From positions 5,551,731 through 5,615,730 of the forward strand of contig OX438758.1 in the NCBI GenBank assembly GCA_949316235.1: DNA of 64,000 nucleotides, given 5' to 3'. This DNA comes from Oegoconia quadripuncta. Lineage: Eukaryota > Arthropoda > Insecta > Lepidoptera > Autostichidae. Under the pieces are notes generated by a model that made no database searches, was not told the origin of the DNA, and worked only from the letters and a program-made list of their open reading frames with translations. Each line of letters opens with the position of its first letter. The stretch's first letter is position 1. Of this stretch, positions 1 through 12,900 are shown piece after piece. The position numbers were made by a program, and so were the translations under genes.

Positions 1-143
1 GATCACCTATTATCTTGCTCCGCGTGTCTTTCGACGACCTCCTTAATGCCACAGAGAGTGCTGTTAGAGTGGCTAAGTTATGATCAAATCAAATTTGAAA
101 CTCGTTTCGACTCGAAAAGAAGAATATATTATTGCATTCTGAA

Positions 144-399
144 CGACATGTTTGGTGTAGTGGTTAGAAATTCTGCTCCTATACCAAAAGGTCGCGGGTT
201 CGAATCCCGCTAGGGGCATATGTTTGTATGATGAATACAGATATGTGTTCCCGAGTTATGGATGTTTTTCATTTATATGTGTATTTATTTACAAAAAAAA
301 AGTATTAGTATTTGTGTAGTGTACCAACCATCCGGTATCTATAGTACAAGCCTAGTTGCTTAGTGTGGAACTAGATGGAGCTGTGTGTATGTGCAAATG
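144..399 (+). mobile_element. SINE-A (tRNA-headed), fused to a SINE-B
   Basis: A box TGGTGTAGTGG and B box GGTTCGAATCC define a pol III head. The conserved body is GTATGATGAATACAG...GGATGTTT and the tail domain is GTGGAACTAGATGG. It has no T-rich tail because SINE-B sequence starts at once at 400. Confidence 0.85.
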
Positions 400-718
400 T
401 GGCTCGATATAAACATCGGGTTTACGATTCGGAGGTCGCGGGTTCGATCCCCAGCGGGGTACATGTTTTAAGTACTCGGTTTGGTTGGTGGTAGGGCATT
501 TCAATTTTAAATGTCCGCCTGGCTAGCTACCACCATCTTATCTAAATCTGCTGCCAAGCAGCAATGTTAATATCATTGTTGTGTTCCGGTTGTCGGAGAT
601 AAGATAGCTAGTCCCCCATTTGTGTTGGGTTTTCCGGGTCAGTACGCTTCCACCTTCGACCTCATCTTTACTTAACATCAGGTGTGATTGAGGTCAAACA
701 CCGACACGTTGTGCATAA
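400..718 (+). mobile_element. SINE-B, 5'-truncated
   Basis: Starts at TGGCTCGATATAAACATCGG, directly after SINE-A. B box GGTTCGATCCCC, body CCTGGCTAGCTACCACC, 3' GGTGTGATTGAGGTC and A-rich tail. Confidence 0.87.
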
Positions 719-751
719 AAAAAAGAAGATATTTATATCATTCTACCATAC

Positions 752-912
752 CTTTCTGAGAGCCTTGGCGCGAGTGGCAGCCGCCGTGGCCTTCCGCACC
801 GGCTCGGAGAGGGCGGAGGCGCAGGCCAGCGCCGCTCGGAGCTGTCCGTCCGTCAGAGCCCACGCCAGAGGCTCGGGACGGATCGCCAGTCGGGACCCGA
901 TCACGGCGCAGT
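752..912 (-). CDS. BLTP3: BLTP3 exon 7 (last in window)
   Basis: 161 nt, acceptor CTCCCAG|AC and donor AGAAAG|GTATGG. The split Asp codon gives [12 protein letters not shown] across the junction. The exon carries [20 protein letters not shown], the W-x-L-T-D-x-Q-L-K/R motif typical of the family. Ala-rich, very GC-rich, ends phase 0. No convincing exon 8 was found between here and position 1. Confidence 0.9.
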
Positions 913-3900
913 CTGGGAGTTACACAAACCGTTTAGACAACAACAACACAGGCTATAAAATGTGTTTACTTAAAATTAGAGGGGAGCCCCAACAGCGTGG
1001 GCCTCCTCGGTAGTATTCAAAGCAACCTACCGCAGTTTAAACCAGCGCAGTTTCCAATAATGTAAGAAATATCCGCCTTACATAAGGATGCGAGTAGCCA
1101 TGAAATGGCTAATTCAACGATCTGCCGGCGACATATATATTTGCAAAAGGAAGAAAAGTGTCTTTCCAACAAATTTTGCATTAGTTACAGAAACGCACTT
1201 GAGGTGCAAAACCATTCATTATTAAACGAAGTTAAGAAACGAAGGCTCGGCTAGTCCTGGGGTGGGTGACCACTAGTGGCATTTCAAGTTGGCAGTGGCA
1301 AGGTCAGTAAATTGTTGTGTCACAGAATTAATATGTACTTCTTTTGTGAAGAAGAAATGACTGAGACACTGATATGGTTTAAATTTGGTGGCGGTTTTCA
1401 AAAAAGGACCAAGTTGAAAATCAGCGCTGGTATGGCTTATGTCACAACAGCACACAGCTGAACTTGGCACCTTTTATCACAACTTCTGCTGCTTAAGTTT
1501 TAAGTACCTCCCTATTGTAAACATATTCTAGGGAACAGTGTACTTCTTTAAACTCATAAGTCATTCATTACTCATAAGCAGATTGTATATCAGAATGTTT
1601 GTGATAATAAATATTCATTCATTCATTCATTTTCATATGAGTGTTGCCGTGCTTCGATTGGCACGTTTAATAGTCGATCTCGGTTAAGCCTAGTCGGTGA
1701 TTCAAAATACTGACTGAGGTGACTAGCCTGAGACAAATCCGCTGTCTAGCGGAGTTTGTACGACAGCAGTGGGGAGTAGGGAATAATACACGAGAGCATG
1801 TGGGAGCACCCTGTAACACAGATTTGCATTGCCTGCAATATACATACAAGGAGCCCCTCGAGCCTTCAGTCGTCTCCGGGATTCCGTACGTGTCGTCTGT
1901 GCCAAATCGGCCGCATACTCATTGTATAACCACATGTAATTCTGTATCAGTTCTTCACCAATATAAATTGGTTAACAGTGTTCTAACGTTTTATTTGCCG
2001 CACCCTAAAGCACCCCACACATTAGTAACACGTAATAGACATTGCAGACAATATAGTGACTATACATCCTGTGTGAAAAAGTAAGTAAGCCACATGTTAA
2101 AAGCAGTAAGCTGAGTTAAGCAGTAGTCATGTGAAGTACCTGACAGGCGCTTCTTGATGACGATACGGCAGTGCGTATTGCCGAGAAGAAGCCGCAGCGG
2201 TTGAAGGTTAGCGGCGTCCGCGCTATGGGCTTTCGCTTCTATCCTTGCGTTTTGCCATTCTAATTCCTGCAAAAAGAATGAAACATTTGCAGAAAACTAA
2301 AAAACCCGACGGCATGCCATGTAGGATTTTTTAGCATAAAATGTATTCTATGACACTCTAGAAATCGGCTAAACCGTTGAGTATATAAATACATACACTA
2401 GAAAAATATTACCCTCCTTCCTTTTATCGACCTGTTTGGTGTAGTGGTGAGAATCTCTGACCACTATACCAAAAGGTCGCGGGTTCGAATCCCGCAAGGG
2501 GCATATGTTTGTATGATGAATACGGACATGTGTACCCGAGTTATGGATGTTTTCGTGTATAAAAAGTATTTATTTACAAAATAAAAATATTTATGTAGTA
2601 TATCAGCCATCTGGTATCCACAACACAAGCCTATAGTTGCTTAAAGTGGAACTAGATGGCGCTGTGTGTATGTCCAAGGATATTTATTATTATTTATTTA
2701 TTTATTCCTTGGGCAGTCGGGTAAACAGTGGTATTACCATCCGACTATCCCAAGAAGGGGAGTAATGTTTTTTATGTATACGTATGTAGGTCTCTGTTAC
2801 ACCTAAAAGGCTTGACCGATTTATCGATTTATATTTATTTATTTTTCGTATGATGTAAAAATTTTGATTTTTTTTTAATGTAATTTTGAATTTGAATTTA
2901 TATTGTAGTTTAAATTTTTAATCTAAATTGTTAATGTAAATTGATATGGGACAAGTTCCTGCAATAAAGATTTTTATTTTATTTTTTATCCAACATGGCG
3001 CATACAAAACAAAAATGGCGTCTGCTTCCAAGCATTCAAGCGAATCATGGATTTAGAAGTAATAGTAGTAGCCTTTTTAGCCGTTTTTTTATAAGCAGTT
3101 CGATTTTTTTGGTTTTTAAACACTTACATTGTTGTTAGTTCAGCGATTGCTCGGTAGAGGGGAGACTGTAGATTATTGCAATTGGTTGTCGGGTTATGCA
3201 ACAAACTGCTGTCGCATTACTTCTACAAGTAATATAATTAACTTGCAAGGGTTACTCGCAGGGCTTTGCTATGGAAGCTTGACCGTACGCGCTTAACTCT
3301 AGAGCCCATATTAATAAACCGTTCTCAAGATTGAGATGACTTTATGTTGACGCTTGACACCCTGTTGCATATTAAAACAGTATCAAAAAAATTGTATTGA
3401 GACTGAGACGCGATCTGAGATCTAAAGGTAACCGCCTCCGTGGCTCAATGTAAACAACATTGGGTTTACGCTTCGGAGGTCGCGGGTTCGATCCCCAGCG
3501 GGGTACATGTTTCAGTACTAGGTTTTGTTGGTGGTAGGGCATTTTAAATGTCCGCCTGGCTAGCTACCACCGTCTTATCTAAATCTGCCGCCAAGCAGCA
3601 ATGTTAATAGCATTGTTGTGTTCCGGTTGTCAGAATTAAGATCAAGTACCACCCCGATGTGCATATAAAAAAAAAGGTCGATTTATTAATACGACCCTTA
3701 ATATTCGTAACACCCAAACGCTTACGTTCGGAATATCTCTGACTACCCCATTTTGGATAAAGGTCTTGACTTTATGTATGTTTTAATGAAGTACTGTAAT
3801 ATAAAAGTTTATCAATCTATATGTTATTACAAGAATTAAACTTTTAATGTGCCACCGAAATACTTGGGATATCTCTGTCCGCCCCACGTGGCATAAAGTC

Positions 3901-6900
3901 GTGAAATCGTGATATATTACAATCTCCCATACATATCCTTTGCGAGGATTAAGCACTTATCCACACTAAATGCCGATTTCTGGGGCCTCGTGTCTCATCA
4001 GAAATTGGTAAACACTTAAAACACCCCGGTTATTGTGCAAGACATGCAAGCCGCTGGTGCAATTATGTAACTAGCCTAAGTATTTAGTAGATAAGTAATT
4101 GCACGATCCATTTGAGGAGAATATACGTGTGTCACCAAGTTGTGCATTTCATTCACTCCTGGGATAGCTATAGAGATAGCAATAATAAATATTTCGGACA
4201 CTTACACCAATCATCTAGTCCCAACTAAGCAAAGCTTGTGCTATGGATACTAGATAATTGATGAACATACATAAATATTTATATAAACATCCATGACTCA
4301 GGAATAAATGTTCGTATTCATCACACAAACATTTACCCCTCGCAAGATTCGAACCTGCAATCGTTGGTTTCGCTGACAGGGTCACTATCCACTACACCAA
4401 CCGGTCATTGCGTTACGATATGACAAGGATGGACAGTGCCTTGACGTCATGAACGATAACCATTCCCAAAGCAATTTATACAATACAATACAAATACACT
4501 TTATTGCACAACAGATAATAAAATACAGTTTCAGAAAAGTGGTAAGAATAGAATGTACAATTTGGCGACCTTATCACTAAAAGCGATCTCTACCAGGCAA
4601 CCTTTGGGTATAAGGACATTTGAAATAGGTGGGTTGTGCGGTATTAAATAAGGATGCATATACAAACTACGTAAATTACGTACAAAATTTATTTAGGCGG
4701 TTTGACTGCTGGTCCCCACATTGCACTGTCATAGAGGATGAACTTTAACCAGAGGGAATTACACTAGATCTGCGACGGTCAGAATGCTTTTAATGGAACA
4801 TTAACCCTTCTCTAAGATAAATTATACATACTACACCTTCGGATCTGGGGTTATATTACATAAATTCATCGTTATCGTCATCGGTTACGATCTGACATAT
4901 GATTGTTGGCTCATCGCTCGCTCGGCAATTTGACGGTTTCTCATTGGTCAACGTAATCGATGACGATACCGATGAAGTTACATAATCAAACGGCTGGCCA
5001 ACAGTACATAAACTTACTTTAAATATTAAAAGCTGTCCTGTGTCGGGCGATTTGATTCTAGTCAGTCTTAGGTCTCCCTTCCGACCCTCGGGTGTACGGG
5101 ACTCCACAGTCACTCTTGAGATCTGCGAATGTCAGAATATTTTTTATATGTAAAACAATTGAACCACCAGATGGCGAGAGGTCGTAAATCCATTTGCAAC
5201 CTTCAAAGCTCTGTTCAGCTACCTTTTGATTGTCAATGGTGCCCATGACAAGGCTTTGAGAAAAAACGCCGGCGGGTCACTCCCCGAATCACATCACAAC
5301 TCATACGTCATTATACTATACATGGGTATTATCATCAGAGAGTATGGGTCACAATTCACCACGTGGGCCCAGTGTGGATTTGTAACAGTCTAGTGGCTAC
5401 CCGACAAGTCAGTGTTTTAGGCCACCGCCTAGGTTTAACGATGGTCTTCCAATGAAATAAGGATGTGGGTTCCGGGTGCCTTCGGCCTCAACCTAATTAA
5501 CCGCCTCCGTGGCTCAAAGTAAACAACACTGGGTTTACGAATCGCCGCGGGTTCGAACCCCAGCGGGGTACATGTTTCTCTTCATCTTATCTAAATCTAC
5601 CACCAAACAGCAATGTTAATAGGATTGGTGTGTTCCGGTTGTCAGAGATAAGATATCCAGTAAAATAAGATAAGTTTTCTGGGTCAGTACGCTTCCACCT
5701 ACGACCTCACCTTCATTTAACATCAGGTGTGATTCAGGTCAAGCGTTGCTTATACATAAATAATATAAAGAAACTCATTCAATGATGCAATGATGCAACC
5801 TAGGGATTTTCAAAAGCAGGGATAATAGGCATCTACTATTGCATGTTTCATCTTCGACCACATCGTCACTTCCCAAAAGGTCGAAGGCGTATCCAGAAAA
5901 TCATCTAAATATATAAAGGAAGAAGCTGACTGACTGACTGACTGACTGACTGACATATCAACGCACAGGCCAAACCGCTGGGTCTAGAGTTTCCAAATTT
6001 GGCACGTAGGTTGCTTACGAGGTCTAGGGGAGCACTAAGAAAGGATTTTTCAAAATTCACCCTTTAAGTGGGTGAAACAGGGGTGGGAAGTTTGTATGAA
6101 GAAACAGTATAACTTGGACATTTCGACTATTTTCGACTCGAAACTTCGCAAGAGTACTCCTAGAAACAAATAAGCTAATACGTGTTTTGAGATTTTTCGA
6201 AAAACAACCCCCTGGGTTGTGAAATGGGGGTTAAAACCGTAAAATCGATATTGGTGTCGTTATTTAGGTTTTATGGGATGTTGATTTTGAAAATGACATT
6301 TATTTTAAGTTAACCCTCTAGGGTTGAGATAGGGGTGGGGGTTGATACCAAAAAAGTCAATATTGGTGTCATTATTTAGGTTTTTTGGGACGTTGATTAC
6401 GAAAATGCCATTTGTTTTGAAGCTAACCCCTTGGGGTTAGAGAATGCGATAAGGGTGAGTTGAGATTTTTCGAAAAACAGCCCCCTGGGGTGTGAAATGA
6501 GGGTTGAAACCATAAAATCGATATTGGTGTCGTTATTTAGGTTTTTTGGGATGTTGATTATGAAAATGACATTTATTTTAAGCCAACCCTCTAGGGGTGA
6601 GATAGGGGTGGGGGATGATACCAAAAAAGTCTATATTGGTGTCGTTATTTAGGTTTTTTGGGACGTTGATTGCGAAAATGACATTTATTTTGAAGCTAAC
6701 CCCTTACGGGTTGCGATAGTGGTAGGGGTTAAAATCACAAATTCAAATTGGTGTCGAAGTCGAAGAGTCAAAGTCTCAAATTCGAAGGCTCAAAGTCGAA
6801 GGCTGAAAGTCGAAGGCTCAAAGTCGAAGGCTAAAAGTCGAAGACTCAAAGTCGAAGACTCAAAGTCGAAAGCTCAAAGTCGAAGGCTCAAAGTCGAAGG

Positions 6901-9900
6901 CTTAAAATCGAAGGCTTAAAGACGAAGGCTCAAAGTCGAAGGCTCAAAGTCGAAGACTCAAAGTCGAAGACTCAAAGTCGAAAAGTAAAATTCATAGTCA
7001 AAGTCATGTCAAAGTCATAGTCAAAGTCATAGTCAAAGTCATAGTCAAAGTCATAGTCAAAGTCATAGTCAAAGTCATAGTCATAGGCAAAGTCATAGTC
7101 AAAGTCATAGTCAATGTCAAAGTCATAGTCAAAGTCATAGTCATAGTCAAAGTCAAAGTCGTAGTCAATGTCATAGTCGAAGTCATAGTCAAAGTCATAG
7201 TTAAAGTTTTAGTCAAAGTCATAGTCATAGTCAAAGGGGTGAATAGAATTTCCAAATTTGGCACGTAGGTTCCTTACGAGGTCTAGGGGAGCACTAAGAA
7301 AGGATTTTTCAAAATTCACCCTTTAAGGGGGTGAAACAGGAGTGGGAAGTTTGTATGAAGAAACAGTATAACTTGGACATTTCGACTATTTTCGACTCGA
7401 AACTTCGCAAGAGTACTCCTAGAAACAAATAAGCTAATACGTGTTTTGAGATTTTTCGAAAAACAACCCCCTGGGTTGTGAAATGGGGGTTAAAACCGTA
7501 AAATCGATATTGGTGTCGTTATTTAGGTTTTATGGGATGTTGATTTTGAAAATGACATTTATTTTAAGTTAACCCTCTAGGGTTGAGATAGGGGTGGGGG
7601 TTGATACCAAAAAAGTCAATATTGGTGTCATTATTTAGGTTTTTTGGGACGTTGATTACGAAAATGCCATTTGTTTTGAAGCTAACCTCTTGGGGTTAGA
7701 GAATGCGATAAGGGTGAGTTGAGATTTTTCGAAAAACAGCCCCCTGGGGTGTGAAATGAGGGTTGAAACCATAAAATCGATATTGGTGTCGTTATTTAGG
7801 TTTTTTGGGATGTTGATTATGAAAATGACATTTATTTTAAGCCAACCCTCTAGGGGTGAGATAGGGGTGGGGGATGATACCAAAAAAGTCTATATTGGTG
7901 TCGTTATTTAGGTTTTTTGGGACGTTGATTGCGAAAATGACATTTATTTTGAAGCTAACCCCTTACGGGTTGCGATAGTGGTAGGGGTTAAAATCACAAA
8001 TTCAAATTGGTGTCGAAGTCGAAGAGTCAAAGTCTCAAATTCGAAGGCTCAAAGTCGAAGGCTGAAAGTCGAAGGCTCAAAGTCGAAGGCTAAAAGTCGA
8101 AGACTCAAAGTCGAAGACTCAAAGTCGAAAGCTCAAAGTCGAAGGCTCAAAGTCGAAGGCTTAAAATCGAAGGCTCAAAGACGAAGGCTCAAAGTCGAAG
8201 GCTCAAAGTCGAAGACTCAAAGTCGAAAAGTAAAATTCATAGTCAAAGTCATGTCAAAGTCATAGTCAAAGTCATAGTCAAAGTCATAGTCAAAGTCATA
8301 GTCAAAGTCATAGTCAAAGTCATAGTCAAAGTCATAGTCATAGGCAAAGTCATAGTCAAAGTCATAGTCAATGTCAAAGTCATAGTCAAAGTCATAGTCA
8401 TAGTCATAGTCAAAGTCAAAGTCGTAGTCAATGTCATAGTCGAAGTCATAGTCAAAGTCATAGTTAAAGTTTTAGTCAAAGTCATAGTCATAGTCAAAGG
8501 GGTGAATAGAATTTCCAAATTTGGCACGTAGGTTCCTTACGAGGTCTAGGGGAGCACTAAGAAAGGATTTTTCAAAATTCACCCTTTAAGGGGGTGAAAC
8601 AGGAGTGGGAAGTTTGTATGAAGAAACAGTATAACTTGGACATTTCGACTATTTTCGACTCGAAACTTCGCAAGAGTACTCCTAGGAACAAATAAGCTAA
8701 TACGTGTTTTGAGATTTTTCGAATTCAACCCCCTGGGTTGTGAAATGGGGGTTAAAACCATAAAATCGATATTGGTGTCGTTATTTAGGTTTTATGGGAT
8801 GTTGATTATGAAAATGACATTTATTTTAAGTTAACCCTCTAGGGTTGAGATAGGGGTGGGGGTTGATACCAAAAAAGTCAATATTGGTGTCATTATTTAG
8901 GTTTTTTGGGACGTTGATTACGAAAATGCCATTTGTTTTGAAGCTAGCCCCTTGGGGTTAGAGAATGAGATAAGGGTGAGTTGAACACTTTGAACCCACC
9001 GGGTATGCCATATCACAGACTTTTACTACGTGTGGGTGCACCTGTTATGTTATTGAGAAATTTAAAGCCACCCAAACTTTGTAACGGTACTAGGTTGCAA
9101 GTCAAGGCTTTGCACCGGAACGTAGTAGAGGCCACTATTTTAACAGGACCTGCTCAGGGAGAAACAGTGTTTGTACCGCGTATTCCATTAATACCAAATG
9201 ATCTTCCCTTTGAATTCAAAAGGCTTCAGTTTCCACTAAAGGTCTGTTTTGCCATGACAATAAATAAGTCGCAGGGGCAAACTCTCAAATTCGCCGGAGT
9301 AGACCTACGACAGGACTGTTTCTCTCACGGTCAGTTCTATGTGGCAGGCTCACGTGTAAGTTCACCTCAAAGTTTGGTTCTATTGCTACCACCTTCAAAC
9401 ATGGCAAAAAATGTTGTTTATAAGGAAGTACTTTAATAAATATAAACCAGAATTTTTCAGAAAGGTCTTTTAATGGATCCCTGTCTTAATTCATTTACCT
9501 GGCAAAACATCAACATGGTTCCACATACTTGTTATCTGCCCAGGGTCTTTTCCTGTTTGAGATAAACTCTACATGGTAATTTTTCTGCTGAATGTATTCC
9601 CGTGGGAAAGTAATAAAGTGTTGATTCATGTAGTCTACGCGGACGAAGTCGCGGGCAGCTGCTAGTATAATATAAAACAAAACAAACCTGAACACTGCTG
9701 GTGAAGGCATCACAACTGAAGTCTATTTGCACTTGATTCACAGCCACTGAGATTCCGTCTATCACCTGAAAGTCGCATTAAAAATAGTTAAATAATAATA
9801 AAGAGCACTAAAAATAGAAATTACACTCTACCCAGACGTCAGTAATGCTAAAAAAATGTGCTCAATTAGTGCCCAAATGAAATAACAATTGAAGTATAGA

Positions 9901-12900
9901 ACCCGACAGCATTGGATTTTTTTACCATAACATGTATAATATAATGCTCTGGGGATGAATACGAATGTAACGACATCTTGCACTTCAAAATCGGTTAAGC
10001 CGAAGTCGCGTTTTGGCGATAAGACTTGATTCTACTATGACGGCTACTCTGATAGGACTTGTATCGTGGGAATCGTCCATCTAGTGGACTAGGACAATGC
10101 TCTATTTATCGAGTGAACTCTTATCAAAGTTCACTTTTTCAAAAGTTTGAATTTTTGTGTAATTTTTGTAGTAAAGCAGTGTTAAAAATGGCTGATAGTC
10201 ATTATTACTTGTTAACAAGGCTAAAAAGTGGTATGAGCGTGTTACAATTCGTTTCGCGGAACTATATGAGTCTGCAGAAGTTGATGATACAGATAATTAT
10301 TATTTGTTTGCAGTTTTCTTGTTTCCTAAACGTCTTACATAATTATGAGCGTCATGTGTGAGCACAATCTTAAGACATTATCAATATAGTTGAATTCCAC
10401 TATGAGGATTCCAGCATAACGAACGTACTAGACAAGTTTCAATAACGAGAAACGCTAAATATTCCGATTCCAATTTAGTGTTACGGCTGCATCGTTGTGC
10501 ACGATGATTCTGCCAATGTCGTGTTGAAGATCACAATGCTAAAGTTGACGATTGTGCGGTAAGTTAAGCTTCTCTAGTTTGTGTAGCTGGAGAAAGGGGC
10601 AAACAGAACAACACATATAACCACCACCTCAACACATAATTAAGATAATAGACGATAAACTCAAAGAAGTAGACATGATAGATAAATTAGTTAACTTTTA
10701 TAAATTTAGCTAGTACATATACAAGACGAGAGTGAACTTGACTTAATAAGTAGCTAACATTTATGGGGCGGGGCATATTTTTGGGGAGAAGATCATAAAG
10801 TGGGACAGAAATTCGTAGGCAGTTGAAAAATATATGCTCGATAGTCCCTTCCTCTAGTCCACACTCGCATATAGAATGATCGCTAAATATTCATTTCTCG
10901 CAGCTGATTATATGTCAACAGTTAACCGCCAAACAGCTGAGAGTGAGACGTTAGCTTTTGTTTGTAGACATTTGACACGGGGTTTTTTATACGGGGTTAG
11001 TAAAAGGTATGCTGAGATGGGTTGGACATGTGGAGAGGATGAATGAAAGAAGACTTACGAAAGAGATATACGACGCGAATGTGGATGGTAGTGTTGGTAC
11101 GGGAAGACCACGACGAACGTACCAGGATCAAATCGGGGACGTCTTAAAGAAAGGCCAAGTCAAGAGTACCCTAAACCGACGAGCATGTATGAACAACCTT
11201 ATGAGAGTGAAGGAAGTAGAAGAGGTGTGTCAGGATCGTAGCAAGTGGAAGTCTGTGGTCTCTGCCTACCCCTACGGGAAACAGGCGTGACATTATGTAT
11301 GTATGTACATACATACATGCTCTCCGAAGCACGGAGATATGCAACGTGCTCTCCGTGGTTCGGAGAGCACGTTAAATAGTCGTTGCCGGTTGTTTTCAAA
11401 CAAGCGGTTTAAAAACACTGACTGTCAGTTGGCCACTACTCCTTTGACCACTTATCTACGTTTTGAAACAAAAAAAAAAGACCAATAGAAATCTACTGGC
11501 AAAATAAACGAATAATGACATAATCCGTTATCTTTACAATGTCATTCAGTTTTTTATCGTTAGCCGCTTTCCTTTTTGCTACCATAAAATACATATATCA
11601 CAGATATCTCAAAGAAGCGTTTGGGTGTTACAAATATTAAAACAACATCCACGAGTCATCTTTCCACATGTGACAGGGGGTGAGCCCATCACCTTCGAAA
11701 GGTCCAAGTTTATACACGTCTTTTGGTGGAAAGTTCCTTACTCTTTTGTGACGAAGAACTTACATCTATTCCTTATACATGCCGAAACCATACATAAAGA
11801 AATCCAGTCGAAAAATATTTATATTCCTTCCGTATATGAATAATTATTATGAATCACATAGCTTCATATCAAAACGGACCAAGATAATCGAAATTAACTC
11901 AACGTGAAGCATTATGGTCTAATCTAACCGCCTATATACAAATCTAATGCGCGATAACAGCTGATAAATCAACACACATGGTAGTGTAGTCAGATGTTTG
12001 CTTTGGCTTCGAAATGAACAATCTTTTCCTGGTATACGACTCATGTCGTGCCCACACCAATATCAGTTGGGAGCACATAACACACAGCAGCGCCATCTAG
12101 TTCCACACTAAGTAACTAGGCTTGTATTATGAATAAGAATAAGAGAGTAAGAATAGTTTATTAGGAACGCCACAACACGACACAAAAACAAAGTAGTAAA
12201 TTATAGCTAAAATAGAAATACAATTATGAAGAAGATCCCGACAATGTTGTCACATGTTGCGGCGTACACAAATGGGTTAGCACTCAGCTCATGCTGCGAC
12301 GAATCACAGCGCTGGTTTTCAATGCCCCCAAATGGCCAGTGACGCACGGACGCCACACGAGGTACAATAATGAGCAGAATAATAATAAATAATTATAGTC
12401 GGGTTAGTGTATGTATAGTGTAGTGTAAATATACAAAACAATAATTACGTAATAGTATTATAAATAAATACGTCAGAATATGGATATAGTGACACTGTGA
12501 ATGTTTAGACTAGTATAATATAATTAGGCAACTGCTTCAAGCTAATCTGCCGAGACGGTAATGGATACCAGATGGTTGATAAACTACACAAATACATTTT
12601 TTTTTTGTAAATAAATACATACAATACACTAGAGCTAAGTATATGTAATATTATACCGGTGAGTTTTTTTTGCCGTCAAGAAAAAAAAACGCACATTAGG
12701 TAAGTGAAATAGAAGGTATTTGCATAGGTAGTTTAATTTTTTTTTTTGTCAAAACCTTCATCGACGCACGCGCCGGCCGATAATTGATATGTGACTTGGG
12801 TGGGATACGTAGGGTGCCTATAGTGCGAAATTTATTTGGAGCTCATATTTTGTACAAGTTATTATTATTTATTTTAATGTTGTAATTCTGTGGGATAGGC

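Larger units (their letters stand above)
5990..8984 (+). repeat. Higher-order tandem repeat, 1.26 kb unit, about 2.4 copies
   Basis: Units start at 5990, 7249 and 8512 with TTTCCAAATTTGGCACGTAG. Copies 1 and 2 differ by scattered substitutions and small array-length changes. Each unit has a leader, two internal cycles of roughly 275 bp ('attggtgtcgttatttagg' blocks), then a 14 bp and a 12 bp minisatellite. Copy 3 stops at about 8984, where the helicase remnant begins. Confidence 0.95.
5904..9665 (+). mobile_element. Helitron derivative with amplified internal repeats
   Basis: 5' end TCTAAATATATAAAGG preceded by A (5903). 3' end CTAG at 9662-9665 followed by T, with a GC hairpin at 9638-9653 about 10 nt upstream. 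These are the termini expected of rolling-circle transposons inserted between A and T. Inside are a helicase C-terminal remnant and about 3 kb of nested tandem repeats. It sits in BLTP3 intron 4, 22 bp from an exon. Confidence 0.7.

Noticed and set aside
1..70. BLTP3 exon 8 on the minus strand
   Set aside because: An acceptor-like TAACAG exists, but the required phase meets a stop within six codons.
144..225. tRNA gene
   Set aside because: A and B boxes are present, but the sequence is the head of a SINE repeated a dozen times here, the acceptor stem does not close, and no terminator follows. The same holds for all other tRNA-like heads.
684..1013. 109-aa plus-strand ORF
   Set aside because: Antisense of BLTP3 exon 7; the GC-rich exon leaves few stops on either strand.
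7004..7264. 86-aa Met-Thr-Leu repeat protein on the minus strand (also 8249-8527)
   Set aside because: It is simply the 12 bp minisatellite translated; no start context, and the frame ends with the array.
6719..8265. Lys/Arg/Ser repeat proteins on the plus strand
   Set aside because: Artefact of the 14 bp minisatellite, which reads open in all phases.
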